Assembly (NCBI GenBank): GCA_049610565.1
Contig: JBMYZR010000004.1
Coordinates: 14,815 to 78,814 of the forward strand
Origin: UBA8752 sp049610565
GTDB lineage: Bacteria > Bacteroidota > Bacteroidia > Flavobacteriales_D > Sanyastnellaceae
Length of the DNA stretch: 64,000 nt
Direction of reading: 5' to 3'
The notes beneath the pieces were generated by a model. The model did no database searches. It was not told the origin of the DNA and worked only from the letters and a program-made list of their open reading frames with translations. This document shows, in pieces, positions 63,993-64,000 of the stretch. Within the stretch, counting starts at the first letter, position 1. Every line of letters starts with the position of its first letter. The position numbers and the translations under genes are program-made.

Positions 63993-64000
63993 ATGAGACA
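63993..64000 (+). CDS. rplQ: 50S ribosomal protein L17 (first codons only)
   Basis: ATG AGA CA at the window edge encodes Met-Arg-(His/Gln), which fits the MRH start of L17, and rplQ follows rpoA in nearly all bacteria. Only 8 bases are visible, so the call rests on position. Confidence 0.65.

Overview
The window is a chromosomal segment of a G+C-rich member of the Bacteroidota, most likely a Flavobacteriales/Cryomorphaceae-like marine lineage. The evidence is: a type IX secretion (Por) C-terminal domain on a secreted deiminase; secreted proteins built from Cys-rich CNYD modules; promoters with the Bacteroidota -7 box TAnnTTTG in place of a sigma-70 -10 box; weak or absent Shine-Dalgarno sequences; a DUF4290-murA pair; and a ribosomal supercluster in which fusA runs straight into rpsJ with no tuf between. 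Genus is not determined. No insertion sequence, prophage, CRISPR array or integrase was seen. Genes are packed tightly: no gene-free stretch exceeds about 300 bases, and many neighbours overlap by 1 or 4 bases (TGATG or ATGA).

Layout. (1) 1-1225 (+): the end of a ferredoxin-NADP reductase and a 2Fe-2S ferredoxin. (2) 1226-8476 (-): seven genes for nucleotide-sugar and surface-polysaccharide synthesis (aminotransferase, UDP-glucose dehydrogenase, UDP-xylose synthase, hexapeptide acetyltransferase, UDP-HexNAc dehydrogenase, dTDP-glucose dehydratase-like enzyme, PHP phosphatase). (3) 8603-16538: secreted proteins and two tRNAs. A small dockerin-like protein and tRNA-Leu(TAA) are followed by a trypsin-like protease and a very large M43 metalloprotease on the opposite strand, then tRNA-Gly(GCC). 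(4) 16587-23205: Kdo transferase with two exported proteins, a secreted arylsulfotransferase-like protein, and a response regulator/histidine kinase pair. (5) 23287-33603 (+): a cell-surface protein, DUF4290, murA, a thioredoxin-like protein, grpE, dnaJ, an ABC-2 exporter pair, a Ppx/GppA phosphatase, an NtrC-type regulator without a DNA-binding domain, and a small membrane protein. (6) 33623-46601: alaS, an M23 peptidase, a MerR regulator, hldD, a 6-pyruvoyl-tetrahydropterin synthase homologue, a Bax inhibitor-1 protein, two lipoproteins, the secreted deiminase, a TonB-domain lipoprotein, an esterase and a UvrD/PcrA helicase. (7) 46683 to the end (+): the str-S10-spc-alpha supercluster behind one strong promoter, from rpsL to rpoA and the first codons of rplQ, with secY, map and infA inside.

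Points that stand out: an apparent C-terminal EF-hand module, ending FGSxCE or FGNLCD, shared by three secreted proteins that lack a recognisable type IX domain; a MurA with Asp at the fosfomycin-target cysteine; and a recurring TAnnTTYG box only 4 nt before several start codons, which suggests leaderless mRNAs.
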